Source: CADCVW01 sp035644935
GTDB taxonomy: Bacteria > Pseudomonadota > Alphaproteobacteria > Sphingomonadales > Sphingomonadaceae
DNA: 23,732 nt
Reading direction: 5' to 3'
Assembly (NCBI GenBank): GCA_035644935.1
Contig: DASQNO010000052.1
Coordinates: forward strand, 1 to 23,732
Under the pieces are notes generated by a model, which was not told where the DNA came from, made no database searches, and was given only the letters and a program-made list of their open reading frames with translations. The position numbers and the translations under genes were made by a program. Below are positions 22,227-23,732 of the stretch, one piece after another (position 1 is the first letter of the stretch; each line of letters begins with the position of its first letter).

Positions 22227-23732
22227 TCAGAAGCTGACTACCAGCGTCCCGCTGACCGTGCGCGGCGCACCCAGCTGGACATTGGGCGCATTGCCGAACC
22301 CGATCAGCGTTCCGGCCGGGATGGTCTGCGGCGTCGCAGTGCCCTGCGTGGTGATCGACTGGTTCAACCCGCCGCCAAACCCGCCGACGTAGAACTTGTC
22401 GAACAGATTGTAGACGTTGAGCTGCACGCGCGTGCGGTTCAGCCCGAGCGGAGCCAGGCTGACGCTGGCGTCCAGGTTGACCAGCCAATAGGCCGGCACC
22501 GCGGCCGGGAACACGACCGTGTTGGCGGTCGCGGTGCCGACGCCCGTCGGGCTGAAGGCGCGAACCGGCTCGTTCGTGTCGTAGATGAAGCGCGGCCCCG
22601 TCCGCTTGGCGGTGATGCCCGCCTGAAACGGACCGAACTCGCCGCGCACGGTACCGCCGTACGTGTACTTGGGCGCACCCGCTTCGCGCTTGCCTGCCGT
22701 GAACGCCAGAATCGGCGCACCGACACTCGCGCAACCCTGGAACCCGATGGTGACCTGCGCCGCGGTGCATTCGCCGATGATCAGGTCGTCCTTGATCTCC
22801 GACTTCAGGTACGATCCGAACGCCTGCAGCTCGATGCCGCGAACGGGCTCGAACGCGATGTAGCCGTCGACGCCGTACTTATCGACATCGCCCAGGTTGC
22901 GGAAGATCGTCTCGTTGAGCTCGGGATCGAACGCCGAGGCCGAACGGTCCTTGTACTTGTTGAAGAAGCCCGAAATCTGCGCCTGCACGCGGCCGCTGCG
23001 GTAACGGACGCCGAGGTCGTAATTGTCCGTCCGTTCCGGCCGCGGCTGCGCCTGCGGCGTGTCCGGAGCGAAGAAGAAGCTGTTGTACAGATTGTCCGTG
23101 CCGGGGACCGACAGGCCCTTGGAATAGTTGGCGAAGACGCTGACCCGGGGCGCGACGTCGTAGACCAGGCCAACGCTGGGCAGGATCTCGTCATACTTGA
23201 ACACGCGCCGCTGCGGTCCCTGTCGCGCCGGGTTGAACGTCGCGAACTGCGCCGCCGCCGCCGTGTTGGTGCCGAAGCAATCCACGAACCCACCCGCCGA
23301 CGTGGTGGTGCAGAAATTGTTCAGTTCGCGCTTGAAGAACGGCGCGCGGACCCCCGCGTCGATGTTCAGCGCGCCGTCCAGGAAGTCGCCGCGATACTGG
23401 CCGGCGATCTGGTGCAGGATTGCATAGGACAGGCGGTCGCGCCGCTGCAGGATCGATCCGGACACATCCGCCTGCGGATCGTTGACCGGGAACACGTCAA
23501 ACGGGGTGCCCTGAAAATCGAGCAGGCCAACCTGGCCGGTCTGGCGATGCCGGGCCCGATCGAACGTGTAGGCGATGCGCACCGAATGGTTGTCGTTGAT
23601 GTCGTAACGGATGCCGGTGATCGCCGTGTAGCGATGCGTCTGCGTCTGGTTGGGCGCGAACACGGTTGCCGTGTCGAGCACGTCGCCGTCCCCGTTGATG
23701 TCGCGCCCGAAGAACGCGGTGCCGCCGATAAA
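22227..23732 (-). CDS. TonB-dependent outer-membrane receptor, C-terminal part
   Basis: About 501 residues of the beta-barrel; the frame stays open to the window edge, so the signal peptide, plug domain and TonB box lie outside. Alternating aromatic/hydrophobic strands recur (IRYDINDNHSVRIAYTFDRA, PRVSVFANYSKGLSVPGTDN, RVQAQISGFFNKYKDRSASA). The C-terminal strand VSGTLVVSF ends in Phe, the signal recognised by the BAM complex. PSVGLVYDVAPRVSVFANYSK followed by ERTDNYDLGVRYRSG is the conserved late-barrel signature of TonB receptors. Two loops have closely spaced Cys pairs (FCTTTSAGGFVDCF and ECTAAQVTIGFQGC), probably disulfides in extracellular loops. The substrate (siderophore, sugar or other) cannot be assigned. 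A terminator follows downstream. Confidence 0.92.
   Translation of the reverse strand, partial: FIGGTAFFGRDINGDGDVLDTATVFAPNQTQTHRYTAITGIRYDINDNHSVRIAYTFDRARHRQTGQVGLLDFQGTPFDVFPVNDPQADVSGSILQRRDRLSYAILHQIAGQYRGDFLDGALNIDAGVRAPFFKRELNNFCTTTSAGGFVDCFGTNTAAAAQFATFNPARQGPQRRVFKYDEILPSVGLVYDVAPRVSVFANYSKGLSVPGTDNLYNSFFFAPDTPQAQPRPERTDNYDLGVRYRSGRVQAQISGFFNKYKDRSASAFDPELNETIFRNLGDVDKYGVDGYIAFEPVRGIELQAFGSYLKSEIKDDLIIGECTAAQVTIGFQGCASVGAPILAFTAGKREAGAPKYTYGGTVRGEFGPFQAGITAKRTGPRFIYDTNEPVRAFSPTGVGTATANTVVFPAAVPAYWLVNLDASVSLAPLGLNRTRVQLNVYNLFDKFYVGGFGGGLNQSITTQGTATPQTIPAGTLIGFGNAPNVQLGAPRTVSGTLVVSF

Overview
The window looks like a chromosomal segment of an alphaproteobacterium, most likely a sphingomonad. 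The evidence is very high GC, alphaproteobacterial gene types (plant/alphaproteobacterial-type glutamate-cysteine ligase, TonB receptor, PE-LIG-POL LigD with Ku) and many palindromic intergenic repeats of the GTCATCCCGGCGAA, CCCTGAGCTTGTCGAAGG and CCTCCCCTGC kinds that are common in sphingomonad genomes. No rRNA, tRNA, CRISPR array, transposase or phage gene was seen. The genes look like ordinary chromosomal stock; the unusual content is the repeat elements.

Layout, left to right. 1-2024: 3' end of rsmE, then gshA, both on +. 2185-3968: an Ohr/OsmC peroxidase and an ICMT-family membrane protein, both on -. 4216-7810: a non-homologous end-joining pair, ku then ligD, on -. 7969-10013: a HIT protein and an APC amino-acid permease on +. 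10310-11335: a PfkB-family (adenosine-type) kinase on -. 11404-11790: a small lipoprotein on +. 11779-12927: queG on -. 13052-15743: an ABC-2 exporter pair followed by a Tat-exported MsrB on +. 15740-18839: a probable operon on - of LytS-like sensor kinase, LytTR response regulator and GT2 glycosyltransferase. 19059-19649: an HD-fold protein on +. 19688-22036: a membrane PAS-GGDEF-EAL protein on -. 22227-23732: a TonB-dependent receptor on -, cut by the window edge.

Themes. Several genes serve thiol/oxidant defence (gshA, ohr, msrB) or DNA repair (ku, ligD). Signalling is represented by the LytS/LytTR pair and a c-di-GMP protein with both catalytic motifs.

The most notable observation is that palindromic repeats are not confined to intergenic space. 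A 117-bp element lies in frame inside ligD, adding about 39 residues between the phosphoesterase and ligase domains. An 80-bp inverted repeat supplies the C-terminal tail of queG. Two further elements (4028-4212 and 18888-19017) each appear to carry a second palindrome of about 43-48 bp inserted into one arm, which suggests successive rounds of insertion. Other repeats occupy the promoter-proximal gaps of divergent genes (queG/ABC and kinase/HD protein) and the gaps between convergent genes, where they may act as bidirectional terminators.
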